A stretch of DNA of 64,000 nt from Puccinellia tenuiflora (lineage: Eukaryota; Streptophyta; Magnoliopsida; Poales; Poaceae), in assembly GCA_012064385.1 (NCBI GenBank), contig QRDG01000808.1, forward strand, positions 682,001 through 746,000. The letters are read 5' to 3'. The position numbers were made by a program, and so were the translations under genes. This document shows, piece after piece, positions 44,396-55,324 of the stretch. Positions within the stretch are counted from its first letter, which is position 1. Each line of letters opens with the position of its first letter. Under the pieces are notes generated by a model, which did not search any database, had not been told where the DNA came from, and saw only the letters and a list, made by a program, of their open reading frames with translations.

Positions 44396-46333
44396 ATGAT
44401 GACCGCCCCGGGCGTCGGTGTCGGCAAAGCCATGGCGGGCGAGGCTGACCCCGGCACCAGGTCGGCAAGAACAGGGCGTCCGCCCTTGGAGAAACCGGAG
44501 AACCGTGCGGCACAGGCCAGCACATCCAGCGTGCCGGTGACGCCGAGTCCTCTTCAGGACGCGATTCAGAAGCTGGCAACACCAGTCGCACCGGGTGCAG
44601 ATGTTGCTCTGACTCAGGCAGAGTTGGAGCAGCAGCGCCAGGAGATACTCCGAGAGGCTCAGGAGGTGGCCCGAGTCAGGCAGGAGTTCGACATATCAAT
44701 GCGTGAGTATAACTCGGCTCACGGTTTTACTCCGGTAGCAAACCCAGTTAGTCGCCTCGACGAGGTACGTGCCCGAGGTAGAGACCTCAATATAGAGATA
44801 GCTAGGGATGGTAGAACTAAATCTGCTAGAACTCCTAGTTACGTGTCGGCTGAGAAACCGAGATACAGCACACCCGGAAAGAATCTTAGTGCGGCAGATG
44901 CAGCCATAGCTGAGTTGGCCGGTCTATCCGGAGACGCTCGCTCTAGGCAGCAAGATCGAGTAAACGAGTTGGTGGCTGCTACGAAGAATGAGGCCTACCG
45001 TAAGGCTAACCCGGATGCGGGTGGATCTCGGTTCCTTCACTCAAATGGTGGAGCAGGGGAAATGTCCAAGGGACAGGCCTCCTCGCCGTATGTCGGTAGG
45101 AGCAGAGGCCAGAGTGTGAACTCAGGCAAGAACAAGCAGAAACAGGCGTATGATCCGGCTTACGCCGGAAAGAAAGTAGCAGAGCAAGGCAATGCCGGTC
45201 GGGGAAAGTCAGGACCCGCCCAGGGCAGACAAGAAGAGAACCAAGTTATCCCGGCAAATCAAGGTCAGCCACCTCGGTATCCGGTACCCATTCCACCTCG
45301 TCGTCAAGCGGGTGCCGGGTATGCCGAGCCGGCCGCTGACCGATATGATGACGGTTACTCGGCCATGGAGCGGGCCGGGTACACAAGATACCGAGATTTG
45401 GCGTCCGAGGGCGCACTCGGTGCTAGGCTGGGAACTCGCCAGTTACCGGCACATGATGTCCGGAACAAGCTTGACAGAATCTATCTGTCCGAGCTCCTGG
45501 AGGAACAAGGCCCGCCGGGTCCGGCATGTTTCGGACCCCGGATAATGAAGCAGGCACCTGTGCCGAATTTCCAGTTACCTCGGGGTGCCAAGATGTATGA
45601 CGGCAGCACCAAGCCGGAGGACTGGCTGACAGACTATGTCACTACTGTGTACATCGCCGGCGGAAGTCGCAGATGGGCAGTGCGGTATGTACCGCAAATG
45701 CTTGAAGGACCAGCCCGGATCTGGCTGAACAACCTGGAGGAGGACAGCATTGACTGCTGGTTAGATTTCTCTGAAGCATTCGTCAGCAACTTCTCCAGCA
45801 CATACAAGAGGCCGAATCGCCCTCAGCAGCTGTCCATGTGTCGGCAGAAAGAGGATGAAACCGACCGAGAGTACCTGACTCGGTGGAGCACAATCCGCAA
45901 CTCCTGCGAAGGAGTGATCGAGTCGCAGGCCATTGCATGGTTTGCACAAGGGTGCCGACATGGCTCCATGCTCTGGCAGAGACTCCAGAGAGAGATGCCG
46001 GCCACCTTGGCCGAAACAATCAAGATTGCTGATAGCTATGCTTTGGGTGATCCGACACAGCCCTTACTGGCCCCGGTCGACAGAGACAGATCGGGTCGGC
46101 GGGGTGATCGCTCGGATTACCGAGGAAAGAGAAGGGAAGAGAGGCCGGATTACCGGTATGGGTCAGACCAGGTTGCTGCCATCGACCAAGATCAGATGGG
46201 CGCCGGCAGCAGCCAGAGACAGAAGAATGACGGTCCAGCGTGGGGCCAGAACTCGGAAGGAAGGAAGCCGTGGGACGGCGAAAGAAGACCGTGGAATGGC
46301 GAGAGGAAGCCATGGAACGGCGACAAGAGGTAG
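44396..46333 (+). CDS. Gag protein of the Tat-like Gypsy
   Basis: The frame is open from within the LTR. The first ATG pair after the PBS (44396/44399) is taken as start, giving about 645 residues; an ATG at 44042 lies in the LTR and is less likely. The N-terminal half is a charged, Gln/Glu/Arg-rich region with a short coiled coil (LTQAELEQQRQEIL). The capsid (Retrotrans_gag-like) domain lies at about 45540-46030, with WLTDYVTTVYIAGG, ARIWLNNLEEDSIDCWLDF and the EYLTRWSTIRNSC helix. No CCHC zinc knuckle is seen; the C-terminus has Trp-Asn/Asp-Gly-Glu repeats (RPWNGERKPWNG). It ends at a TAG (46331-46333), after which the same frame continues into protease. Confidence 0.75.
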   Translation: MMTAPGVGVGKAMAGEADPGTRSARTGRPPLEKPENRAAQASTSSVPVTPSPLQDAIQKLATPVAPGADVALTQAELEQQRQEILREAQEVARVRQEFDISMREYNSAHGFTPVANPVSRLDEVRARGRDLNIEIARDGRTKSARTPSYVSAEKPRYSTPGKNLSAADAAIAELAGLSGDARSRQQDRVNELVAATKNEAYRKANPDAGGSRFLHSNGGAGEMSKGQASSPYVGRSRGQSVNSGKNKQKQAYDPAYAGKKVAEQGNAGRGKSGPAQGRQEENQVIPANQGQPPRYPVPIPPRRQAGAGYAEPAADRYDDGYSAMERAGYTRYRDLASEGALGARLGTRQLPAHDVRNKLDRIYLSELLEEQGPPGPACFGPRIMKQAPVPNFQLPRGAKMYDGSTKPEDWLTDYVTTVYIAGGSRRWAVRYVPQMLEGPARIWLNNLEEDSIDCWLDFSEAFVSNFSSTYKRPNRPQQLSMCRQKEDETDREYLTRWSTIRNSCEGVIESQAIAWFAQGCRHGSMLWQRLQREMPATLAETIKIADSYALGDPTQPLLAPVDRDRSGRRGDRSDYRGKRREERPDYRYGSDQVAAIDQDQMGAGSSQRQKNDGPAWGQNSEGRKPWDGERRPWNGERKPWNGDKR

Positions 46334-47452
46334 TGGGCTAACCCCAGTGGGACGATGCCGAATGATCCCTGCAGCTACCACACCAAGCACCCCAGCAGAC
46401 CGGCTCAGCACTCCAACCGGAACTGCAGCCGGAACAGGCGCCCGCAGGAGAACACCGGTCCGGCAACTCGACCCGCACCACTCACGGGTGTGAACGCTAT
46501 CCCGGTGAACGCCCAGGCAAGGCCTGAAGATGTCAACCAAGTGGCCAACATGGCCAACACCAACAACAACTCCAACTACCCCGGCAGCAACGCTGGCCCG
46601 AGTCGGCAAAATCAATACCGAGAACCTCACCAGAGTTACATGGTCTTTGTGACCGAACCCAACGACAAGCAGAGTCAGCACAGGCGTGCGATGGAGGTAA
46701 ACGTCGTTATGCCAGCGGTGCCGAAATTCATGTACTGGTCCGAGGATGAGATCAGCTGGAGCGTCAGGGACCATCCAAGGGTCATGCCCAACCCAGGAGG
46801 TTATGCTCTAGTGTTGGATCCGACATTCGTCGGGCCCAGCATCAATGTCAGGTTTTCCCGGGTCCTCGTTGATAACGGGAGCAGCATCAACATCATGTAC
46901 CGGGATACCATGATGAAACTAGGCATAACCGAGAATATGATGCAGCCCAGCCGAACCACCTTTCACGGCATCGTGCCCGGTGTATCACATGCACCCATGG
47001 GCACGATTTGGGTTGATGTCGCCTTCGGTGACAAAAGCAACTGCCGGACTGAGAGTCTGCTGTTCGAGGTCGTGGATCTCGAGAGCCCGTATCATGCCTT
47101 ACTCGGCAGGCCGGCACTCGCCAAGTTCATGGCGTCCACTCATGTGGCTTATCTGAAGATGAAGCTTCCGGGTCCAAATGGTGTCATCACCATCTCGGGA
47201 GACTACAAGCGATCCATGGAGTGCGCCTCAGCCGGGTCATCCCTGGCCGAATCACTGGTGATCGCCGCCGAGAAAAGGAGAATCCATGAGGTGGTGGCTC
47301 TGGCCCAGGCATCTCAACTCGGTATGCCGAGTGCGGCTAACCCGCAGCAAACTGCAACCTTCCAGGCGGCGAAGGAATCGAAGAAGGTCGGCATCGACGA
47401 GGCTAACCCGGAACGCTCCGTCATCATCGGTGCCGGGTTGGACAAGAAATAG
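46334..47452 (+). pseudogene. Aspartic protease region of pol, bounded by in-frame TAG codons
   Basis: Continues the gag frame after TAG 46331-46333 and ends at another in-frame TAG (47450-47452). The retropepsin active-site motif DNGSS (about 46871-46885) with the hydrophobic context VLV-DNGSS-INIMY is of Gypsy type. The flap and C-terminal ALLGRPALAKF (around 47095) are present. Whether the first TAG is a normal readthrough site or a mutation cannot be decided from one copy. The second, within the protease-RT linker, more likely is damage. Confidence 0.65.
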
Positions 47453-49203
47453 GAAAGCGAGCTCATCAACTTCCTCTGTGAGAATCGGGATATCTTTGCA
47501 TGGTCCAGTCAGGACTTGCCGGGTGTCCCGAGGGAGTTGGCTGAGCACTCTCTGCATGTCAGGCCAGATGCTAGGCCAGTGAAGCAACCGACTCGGCGTC
47601 TAGCCGAGGAAAGAAGAAAGGCTGTGGGTGACGAGCTAGCCAAGTTACTCGCATCCAATGCCGTCGTGGAAGTAAAATACCCGGACTGGTTGGCTAACCC
47701 GGTCATGGTAGAGAAGAAGAAGGAAGACCTGGATGCGCCTACTGTCTGGCGCATGTGTATCGACTACACCCACCTAAACAAGGCTTGTCCGAAAGATCCT
47801 TTCCCGTTGCCCCGGATCGATCAAGTGATCGACTCCACGGCCGGATGTCAGTTGCTATCCTTTGTGGATGCTTACTCTGGTTTTCACCAGATCCCGTTAA
47901 ACCCGGATGATCAAATAAAGACTGCGTTTATTACCCCGTACGGGGCTTATTGCTATCGTGTCATGTGTTTTGGTTTGAGAAATGCCGGCGCTACTTATCA
48001 GCGCTGTATGCAGAAATGTTTGCATGATCAGATAGGAAAAACGTGCAGGTATATGTCGACGACGTAGTCATAAAAACAAAAGAGAAACATACTCTGTTAG
48101 ATGATCTCAGAGAAACATTCGCAAACCTGCGGAAATTCCGACTAAAACTTAATCCGGATAAGTGTACATTCGGTGTGCCGGCCGGCAAGTTACTCGGTTT
48201 CCTCGTGTCGAGCCGAGGTATCGAGGCGAATCCGACTAAGATCCGGGCAATAGAAAATATGAGGTTACCGAGATGCCTCCGAGATGTCCAAAAATTCACG
48301 GGTTGCCTGGCTTCCCTGAGTCGGTTTCTAGGTCGGCTGGGAGAAAAGGCCCTACCTTTGTATCAATTAATGAAAAAATCTGATAGATTTAGCTGGACCC
48401 CGCAAGCGGACTCGGCATTCCATGAACTGAAAAAGGTGTTGGCTACTGCGCCGATATTGGCTTCGCCATTACCGAGAGAGCCCATGTTGCTTTACATTGC
48501 AGCCACTAACCGAGTCGTCAGTGTCGTTGTGGTGGTAGAACGAGAAGAAGGGGGAACCACCGTGCAGAGGCCGGTGTATTACCTGAGTGAGGTGCTCTCA
48601 ACCTCGAAACAAAATTACCCGCACTACCAGAAAATGACCTATGGTGTGTACCTGGCGGTCAAGAAACTGAAACATTACTTCCAGGAGCACCCAATAACTG
48701 TGGTGAGTGCGGCTCCTATCTCGGAAATTATAGGAAACCGAGACGCAAGTGGCCGAGTAGCCAAGTGGGCTATCGAATTGGCGGCATATGCGCCGCAGTA
48801 CGCAAGGAGAGATACCATCAAGTCTCAAGCGGTGGCCGAGTTCCTTGTGGACTGGGCCGAGATGGAGTATGAACCATCTCTGCCGGACTCCAATTACTGG
48901 AGGATGCACTTCGACGGGTCGAAAGTAAAAGAGGGCCTGGGCGCCGGCGTGGTTCTCACCTCGCCAAAGCGAGACCAGTTGAAATACGTGCTGCAAGTTC
49001 ATTTCGCGGCATCCAACAATGTAGCCGAGTATGAGGCATTGATCCACGGACTCAAGGTGGCCAAGGAAATCGGGATTCGCCGAATAATCTGTTATGGTGA
49101 CTCGGATTTGGTGATTCAGCAAACCTCGGGCAACTGGGACTGCCCTGGATGCCAACATGGCGGCATACCGGTTCCATGTCCAAAGGGTCTCGGGGTTCTT
49201 TGA
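47453..49203 (+). pseudogene. Reverse transcriptase, RNase H and second (archaeal-type) RNase H, frameshifted
   Basis: The RT palm motifs WRMCIDY, LLSFVDAYSGFHQI and FGLRNAGATYQ lie in the protease frame. The frame is lost in an A-run at 48037-48041, where the copy is one base short, immediately before the YVDD catalytic box (48052-48063), which is read in the next frame (48043-49203). A first RNase H follows (about 48490-48830). Then comes a separate RNase H domain with FDGS (about 48910), NNVAEYEAL (about 49015) and GDSDLV (about 49098), the acidic residues of an archaeal-type fold. A second shift near 49140 ends this frame. Confidence 0.78.
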
Positions 49204-50906
49204 TGGCTGCGAGTTCAACCACGTCCGGCGGACCGAAAATGAAAGTGCGGACATGTTGTCCAAAATTGGATCATACCGACAGGCCATTCCGCCCGGAGTA
49301 TCTCTGGAGCATCTTCACAAGCCATCAATTAAGCCTTCACCCGAGTCAGACTCAATATTCATCCCGGGTAATCCGGAATCCGATGTCGTCCCGATGGACG
49401 TGGACGTTGGGAGCAGGCCGCTGAACCCGGGGACTGCTCCGCAGGACCCGGGGACTGCTCCGCAGGACCCGGGGACTGCTCTGCAGGACCCGGGGACTTC
49501 CATGGATGTCTCGTGTGTTATGTCGGACGCAAGAACAGAGTTGGAAAATTGGAAAGCCGCTTGGCGGAACTCGGGAATCCTTTGGGAGGACTGGGGACTA
49601 GTCAGTTTATATCAGAGGTTGTTATGTCGGTTGAGGCCATGGAGGTCGATGAGCCTGAGCTCGGAACTCGTCCGGTACCGACATGGGCCCAACCCATCAT
49701 GACATTCATGCTGGATGGCAGTTTACCGAGTAATGAGGTCTCGGCCAGGCAAATCCAGAGACGATCCAAGTCATTCACCATCATCAACCGAGAGCTATAC
49801 AAGAGAAGCGTGACCACCGTGCTTCAGCGGTGTGTCGAACCAGAGGAAGGAGAAAAGATCCTCCGAGATATTCACCAGGGAGAGTGCGGTCATCACGCCT
49901 CTTCCCGAGCCATTGTGGCCAAAGCATTCCGATATGGGTTTTACTGGCCGAGTGCTCTGCAGCAGGCAGAGGACATAGTCCGGAAGTGTGAAGGATGTCA
50001 GAGATTTGCAAACAAGATTCATATGCCGGCGTCTGCACTCAAGACTATTCCCATCACTTGGCCATTTGCAGTGTGGTGTTTGGATATGGTGGGACCGTTC
50101 AAGCCAGCCCGAGGCAACATGACTCACATATTGGTGATGGTGGACAAGTTCACCAAATGGATCGAGGTAAAACCAATAAGAAAGTGTGATGGCCGTACAG
50201 CTGTGTCGTTCTTAAAGGATATTATCCTGAGATATGGGCACCCACACAGCATCATCACTGATAACGGCACAAATTTCGACTAGACCTGGCGTCGGTCGCA
50301 CATCCGCAGTCGAATGGGCAAGTGGAAAGATCAAACGCTCTGGTCTTATCCGGTATAAAACCCCGGCTAATTGAGCCACTGTTACGTGCTCCGGGGTGTT
50401 GGCTGGACGAGATCCCGGCAGTACTGTGGAGTCTACGGACTACACCGAATCGCTCTACCGGATATACGCCATTCTTCCTGGTCTACGGAGCAGAGGCAGT
50501 TCTGCCAACCGACATAGAGCATGACTCGCCGAGAGTCGCTTTATATACCGAGTCAGAGGCAAAAGAAGCCCGAGAAAACGATGTTGATTTGCTCGAAGAA
50601 GCACGAGTGTTGGCATTGTCCAAGTCAGCAATATATCAGCAGAATCTCCGACGTTACCACAGTCGGAAGGTGAATCCTCGCAAGTTCCGAGAAGGAGACC
50701 TCGTGCTTAGGCTTGTGCAGCGCACAGCCGGGATGCACAAGTTGTCACCTCCATGGGAGGGACCATTCATCGTAAGCAAAGCTTTGAACAATGATGCCTA
50801 CTATCTTATAGATGCTCAGAAACAGGTGAAGAACCGGATGGACCGATCCGGAGAGGAGACCAAACGCCCTTGGAATGTAGCTCTTCTCCGCCCTTTCTAC
50901 TCTTAA
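49150..50906 (+). pseudogene. RNase H tail, repeat linker and integrase, frameshifted and internally deleted
   Basis: Positions 49157-49510 finish the second RNase H (RRTENESADMLSKIGS) and contain a tandem PGTAPQD repeat (about 49428-49500). The integrase frame opens at 49513: zinc-binding region around 49885-49995 (ECGHHAS, CEGCQRF), catalytic Asp in WCLDMVGPF (about 50083) and second Asp in TDNGTNFD (to 50283). A stop then follows at a deletion. The frame continuing at 50286 starts at VAHPQSNGQVERSNA, which holds the catalytic Glu, so roughly 15 residues between them are gone. The C-terminus ends at TAA 50904-50906. Confidence 0.75.
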
Positions 50907-51480
50907 GGACCCACTGTATGTATCTCGAAACCCAGAAATGAAATGTCGGCACCCCAAGAGGAGACTCGGGGAATGCCTTGTTGAAAAAATCTGTGTTTTA
51001 TCCTTGTATTTATTTCTTTATGTCGGATGGCTCTAAAAACTGTGTCGCCATGTCGGTAAGTATTGTATGCTGTGTTCTCGTGATCTTGTGACTCGACTGC
51101 CTGACACCGAAAAAGGTAGGCAAGAGCAAAGGTTATCAGGCGCAGTAAACAAGAAAACCGACTCGGGGACTCGGTCCAGGAGCGATTCGGTTTCCTTTTT
51201 AATAAGCTTATGTCGGGTGGCCTTGGCTACTTTCCCAAGTTTCTAAGTACTGTATGCTGTACAACGGTCGTTTTGTGACTCGACTGCCAAATACACCAAA
51301 AATGGTAGGCAAGAGCAGAGATGGCAAGAGTATAGTAAACAAGAAATTGAACTCGGGGACTCGGTTCAATGTGATCCGGCATACGGCTAAACTTGTTGAA
51401 AACATGCAAAATAAAAAGTCAAGTATCAACCATAAAAAGTGCAAGGTATATATTACATCTGCACCCGGCATTCCGGGGAT
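50907..51480. other. Spacer between pol and the antisense gene, with a diverged direct repeat
   Basis: Two imperfect copies of about 170 bp (about 51020-51190 and 51210-51375) share TATGTCGG, AGTA/TGTATGCTGT, TTGTGACTCGACTGCC, GGTAGGCAAGAGCA and ACTCGGGGACTCGGT. The last resembles a polypurine tract. It is where sense and antisense transcripts would converge. Confidence 0.6.
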
Positions 51481-51508
51481 TTAACGAGTTGAGTTTTTCC
51501 TGAAAAGT

Positions 51509-54500
51509 TCAGGCAGCAGCATCCGAGGTTTTTTGTGCAGAAGGAGAAGCTGGGGTCTCGGTTGCGGTTTTCTCGGTTGTAGTCGCAGTAGCAGTGCCGG
51601 TGGCCGACTCGGGAGGAGTGTCGGCTTCGATTTCTTCGTCGACGGCCTCGTCTTCGTCTTCTCCTTCGTCTCCTTCAACCGGGATCTCCTCGGATTGGGG
51701 AACCCGGTCGCCAGCAACAAAGGAGTGCACCGGGGCATACTGGATAAGGGCGTGAGCAAATTCTTGGCGACGCTGAATATGATCCGGATCAGTGAGCCAC
51801 TTTGACCCGTCGCGCAGAGTCTTGAGCTTGTCGAGATCGAGCTTCTCGTACCAGGATAGCACGTACATCATCGCCTCGTCTGCGCCGACTCGGGCGGCGG
51901 ATGATCGCCAGTCATCAAGCCTTGCCTCGGAGGCCAGCAGGCACGTGGCCAGCTCATCAACAACCAGAGGGGCCTCACACCCGGGCCAGAGAACGTTGTA
52001 AGCTCGGATGGCAGCGGTGAGGAGGTTCATTCCGATTGACCTCATTGGGACCAAGCGAGCCTTCAGCGCCACCAGGTGGGCGTCCATATCCCACTCGGCC
52101 GAGATAGGGCCACTTCGGATCTTCCCGAACCGGTGATCCGCAGCGCTCTTGTCCGCGGCAGCCTTTGTGTGGGGGAAGCGCTCTGAGTAGGGAATGGCTA
52201 GCGCCGAAATAAGTTACAGATGAAGAAAGATAATAGAAGGAATAAAGGCAGAAGGGAAAGGAGGCTCACTGTCCATCTCGGAGTTGATCTTGGAGATGTC
52301 CACCAGCCACTGTGCGATCTTGGCCTGCAAAGTTTGAAGCTCGCTCTTGGCCGAGGTAGCCTCAGATTTGGATTCGGCAAGCGATTCCTTGAGTTTCCGA
52401 GTTTCCTCGACTCGGAGCCGCTTTTCCTCGGCAGCGCTCTTTTCCGACTCGGCGGCTCGACTCCGAGTCTCCTCCAGCTCGGCCTTCAGCCGGGACACCT
52501 CCTCCTGCTCCCTCTTCAGCTCGGCTTGAAGTGCAAGCTCGCGCTCCTTATGTGCGGCTGTGCCGAGGTAGCAAATGTCAGAGTGAGCAAATTGATGCAA
52601 GTGTTGGTGGAAGGGCAAAGTATGGCTTACACTCGGTTTCCGAGATCCGTTTCTCCAAGCCTTCAACCTTGAGTGCCGAATCAGACACCTGGTCCAACTT
52701 CGCCCGGAGCAGCTTGAACTTGTTGGAAAGCACCTTATGCTCCAGCAGCAACTTGCGGTGTATTTGTGTCCGCTTGGTCATGCAAGACTGAAAAGAAGAA
52801 ATGTCAGTATGGTTGATGAAGATTCAGGCCGAGTTACCCTCACTCAACCGAGTCATCCTTACTCGGCCAAGCTCAGTCACTCAACCCGAATCTCGGGGAC
52901 TGGAGATAGATGATATCCACATTAAAGAAAATGTAACCGAGTTATCTTGACTCGGCATCACTTACCGCAGTTGCTTGTTCGGCCGTGAGGAGAGCAGTTT
53001 TGGCTGCGGCCATCTTTTGGGCCACCAGACTCGGTCCCGCCGGATGCTCCGAGATGATTTGGCCTGCTGGGGACCTCGAGCTCACTTCGCTCAGGTCGGC
53101 AGCGTTCCAGTCCGTGTGGTAATGCTCAAGGGAGCCCAGACTTTGCCCGCTCGAGGTTTTTAAGGGGCCAAACCCCCAACTAACTGTAGAGATCTGGGTG
53201 CTGGTCATCGCTGTGGCCGATCCGGACGGTTCTTGGAGAACTATTCGGCGCTCCGGGTTAGGCGGCAGGTCCTTGGCAGCGGTGGCCTTCTCTGGAGCTT
53301 TCCCGGTTGCAGTGGACGTTTTCCCGGCCGCGGCGGGGGCAGCTTGGTCTGCTGTTGTTCCGGCTGTGCCAGGTGCAGTTTTCCTCGGTGGAGTTTTCCC
53401 GGCCGTAGCGGGCGCGGGTGCCTTCTGTTTCTGATGCTGCTGCTGCTGCGGAGAAGATGGCTGTGGCGGCTGTGTCGGAGCTGGCTGTGGCTGCGGTTGC
53501 GGCTGTGGTTGCTGTTGCGGTTGCTGTTGTTCTTGCTGTTGCTGTTGTTGTGGCTGTGGCGGCTCTTGCTGCGGCTGACTCGGATGTACCGAGTCTTCTG
53601 GAGCCGCAGTCTTCTCTATTTCGGGGGCCGACGTGCTGGCCCCGAGATTCCTGGTGAGGCCGGTCGCCTCCGACTCGGCGTCACCGGTCTCGGATCCCGG
53701 AACCGTTGGAGGCACTATCGGGCTGGTCCGTGGCGGACTCGGCAGCCTTGTGTCGTCCGGCCGAGGCGGTGTCGGAGTCCTGACAGGATCCGAGTCAGTG
53801 GGCTCGGTTGGAATCTCCAGAGGAGTGGAGCTGCAAGGCAAAGAAGCAGAGTGTATTGTCAGAGGGAGAAAAGTAAATACGGCTTCGCTGCAGTCTTTAC
53901 CCGCCGCTGCTTTTTCGCGGGAGCGCCGGATGTTCCGGCACCGGCGGTCGCTGCTGCCGGGCGTTTCCGAACTGCGCCCTTGGATCCCACGGCGAGGGGC
54001 TCCATGTCGAGCACCTGGTCGTCCGCGTCAGCTGGGGGCGAGGGCACCGGGTAAGAGAATGCAATCGGGAGAGGGTCATGTACCTCTAGAATTTGACAGT
54101 CATCATCATCATCATCCGACCAATCTCGGACGCGAGCCTTACCGGTGACAGGAACTGAGCCGACATCAGGGATCGGCATGTTGTCTTCGTTATCCGGGTC
54201 CTCCGAGTCAGCTTCGACCCGGTCTGGACCCCATTTGGCAGCAGGATCCCGTCCGTCCTCCTTCTGCTGCCGCCCGAATCTCTGAACGATGGAAACGGAG
54301 AAAGATTAAGGCCAAGTATAAAAAGGGAACCGACTTAAGAGTTTATATCGGCAGGAAAGTTACGTCGGTGCAAGTCATTTACCTGGGGCGGAAGGTTGCT
54401 CCGGCTGTGGGGTTCTTTGCCCCACTCCCAATCCTCTGCCATCTTCATCCGAGCTATGGCTTTGACCCGCTGCCGGATCTGGGCCTTGCTCAGCTCGACG

Positions 54501-55324
54501 GTGCTTATCCGAGTCGGATCAAGAGGGCCACTCATGTGGCAAATCTTGTGGACTCGGCGCTGAAGGGGTGAGACCCGGCGGCTAATGAATGTCGCCAACA
54601 GATCGTCAGCAGTCAATCCTTCTGCTCGGAGTTGTCCTACGACTTTATGGATCTGATTGACCTCGACCTCTTGGTCGGTTGGATTGTACCCCCAATTGAG
54701 TTGCGCTGTAGGGGGGCCGATGACGAAGTTCGGCAAGTTGATCTTATCGACGTCGGTCGAATTCTTGACATAGAAAAAGGAGCGCTGCCATTTCCGGCAT
54801 GACTCCAAGCCGTTGATCCAGGGGAAGATGGAGCCGCGCCGAGGCGTGACGGTGGCGGCCCCGCACTGGGTCATCATCTTGGGGGCGGCCGGGTCGGCAG
54901 GATTCGGAATGACCTGCTTCCGGAATCTGAAGTACTTGGACCACGCGCGAACGCTGGCCTTGAGACCGAGATAGCCCTCGGTGAAGGAGACGAAGGAGGA
55001 TAAGGTGGTGATGGCATTGGCCGGTAAGTGGTGAGGCTGAAGACCGAAACTGTCGAGGAAGTTTCGGAAGAATACGCTGGCGGGTAATCCGAATCCCCGC
55101 TCAAAGTGTGCGACGAAGACGACGTATTCGCCGTCCCGGAGACTCGGCGCAGTCTCGGTGCCCGGCATTCGGCACTCTACTCCGGGCGGAATCCGTCGAG
55201 TCCGGACTAGCCAATCTAACTCGGCTCTCCCGACATCGGAACCTTCCCAGGAGGCCCGAGTGTTTCCCTCCACTGTGGTCTCTTCAACCGAGTCGATCAC
55301 CTCGAGGGCGGCGCTGTCCGACAT
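51509..55324 (-). CDS. Antisense six-exon gene of the Tat-like Gypsy (putative gypsy-type transposon protein, PF04195-like)
   Basis: Minus strand exons: 55324-54383, 54281-53881, 53830-52966, 52787-52631, 52557-52270, 52197-51509. All five introns are GT-AG, and phases 0,2,0,1,1 fit throughout, giving about 1,113 codons without a stop. Exon 1 resembles the PF04195 putative gypsy-type transposon domain (VAHFERGFGLP, FFRNFLDSFGLQPHHL, FFYVKN). Exon 2 has a DDDDDD tract and a basic KKQRR motif (possible nuclear signal). Exon 3 is Pro/Gln/Ala-rich and probably disordered. Exons 4-5 form a long coiled coil. Exon 6 has a helical region and a Glu/Asp then Thr/Ala-rich tail. Intron 2 is only 50 bases, short for a plant. 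Function is unknown; a regulatory or nuclear role is inference. Confidence 0.72.

Noticed and set aside
53233..54148. Long plus-strand frames opposite the antisense gene
   Set aside because: Trp/Leu/Arg or Val/Ala-rich translations of the CAG-rich exon 3; no domain, while the minus exons splice in phase.
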